NCBI GenBank assembly: GCA_024305745.1
Contig: JAHRBS010000012.1
Coordinates: 2,905,001-2,922,500 of the forward strand
Source of the DNA: Polyporus tsugae
Taxonomy: Eukaryota; Basidiomycota; Agaricomycetes; Polyporales; Polyporaceae
DNA: 17,500 nt
Reading direction: 5' to 3'
The notes below the pieces were generated by a model. It ran no database searches, had not been told where the DNA came from, and saw only the letters and a program-made list of their open reading frames with translations. Shown piece by piece: positions 17,005 to 17,500 of this stretch; the stretch's first letter is position 1, and every line of letters starts with the position of its first letter. The translations under genes and the position numbers were made by a program.

Positions 17005-17196
17005 GGGCGGTGGCGGATGTGTCCGTCCAGGACGGACAGCTGCGGTGGGACGCACGCACTTTGCCTCGTGTCTGCCGCGTTGAACGTAAGCTTAGAGGTA
17101 TCTATCACACGAGGACAATACTCAACGGTGGATAAATGTTCAACAGTCGGGGACAGTGCCCGACGTTACCGTCCAGGACGTACACCACGCTGTACT
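17005..17196 (+). repeat. 192-bp tandem duplication, copy 1
   Basis: It begins GGGCGGTGGCGG and contains a perfect A-centred palindrome (17020-17038) and a degenerate one (17166-17184, TTACCGTCC and GGACGTACA arms). It also has an inverted 'gttgaac'/'gttcaac' pair. No gene was seen. Confidence 0.92.
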
Positions 17197-17388
17197 GGGC
17201 GGTGGCGGATGTGTCCGTCCTGGACGGACAGCTGCGGTGGGACGCACGCACTTTGCCTCGTGTCTGCCGCGTTGAACATAAGCTTAGAGGTATCTATCAC
17301 ACGAGGACAATACTCAACGGTGGATAAATGTTCAACAGTCGGGGACAGTGCCCGATGTTACCGTCCAGGACGTACACCACGCTGTACA
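17197..17388 (+). repeat. 192-bp tandem duplication, copy 2
   Basis: Directly adjoins copy 1 and differs at about three positions that I could find. One is the centre of the perfect palindrome (17212-17230), which is T here and A in copy 1. The degenerate palindrome is kept at 17358-17376. Confidence 0.92.
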
Positions 17389-17500
17389 GATATGCCTCAT
17401 GGCCAGACCCTCAGTTACACATGAGAGTCCGAGGAGCCTAGAAACTTGACGACAGCGGGAGCTTATGACACTCCTCTTCGCCTAAAAACACGTTGAACAA
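17389..17500. other. End of window, nothing recognised
   Basis: No coding region or repeat could be supported. The last bases again contain 'gttgaac', which also occurs near 17000 and 17080. Confidence 0.4.

Overview
This window looks like nuclear DNA of a filamentous basidiomycete, probably an Agaricomycete. The multi-exon genes have introns of about 49-57 nt with GT-AG ends, TATA-type promoters lie just upstream, leaders are pyrimidine-rich and coding DNA is GC-rich. No rRNA, tRNA, CRISPR array or bacterial-type operon was seen. I do not name a species.

Layout. (1) 1-3224 is a large head-to-head inverted duplication centred near 1675. It carries two paralogous small genes of unknown function (363-991 minus; 2359-2979 plus) whose 565-nt upstream regions are almost identical while the proteins have diverged. 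(2) 3216-4042 holds three ~275-bp MITE-like units joined bead-like through single shared copies of a 19-bp palindrome. (3) 4651-5352 is a possible small, proline-rich, three-exon gene. (4) 5600-6271 is a palindrome-rich intergenic tract with a 127-bp tandem duplication. (5) 6667-12151 (minus) is an 11-exon gene for a ~1472-residue SNF2-type ATPase with a long repetitive charged tail. Its seventh intron (579 nt against about 55 nt for the others) contains six palindromes. (6) 12717-13404 is a foldback structure with four palindromes per arm. (7) 13503-16697 (minus) is a large gene of unknown function whose frame is interrupted by one in-frame TGA. (8) 17005-17388 is a 192-bp tandem duplication, again carrying palindromes.

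The most striking signal is the palindrome TGTCCGTCCNGGACGGACA. I count 16 perfect copies by eye, about 14 variant copies and several half copies. They occur in every kind of non-coding DNA here (element ends, tandem repeats, an intron, a foldback, a promoter flank) and in no predicted exon. It behaves like the end or junction sequence of a small mobile-element family. How the SNF2-like gene and the large unknown gene relate to it is open. They lie on the same strand, separated by the foldback, so a joint role in a larger element is a hypothesis and not something the sequence proves.
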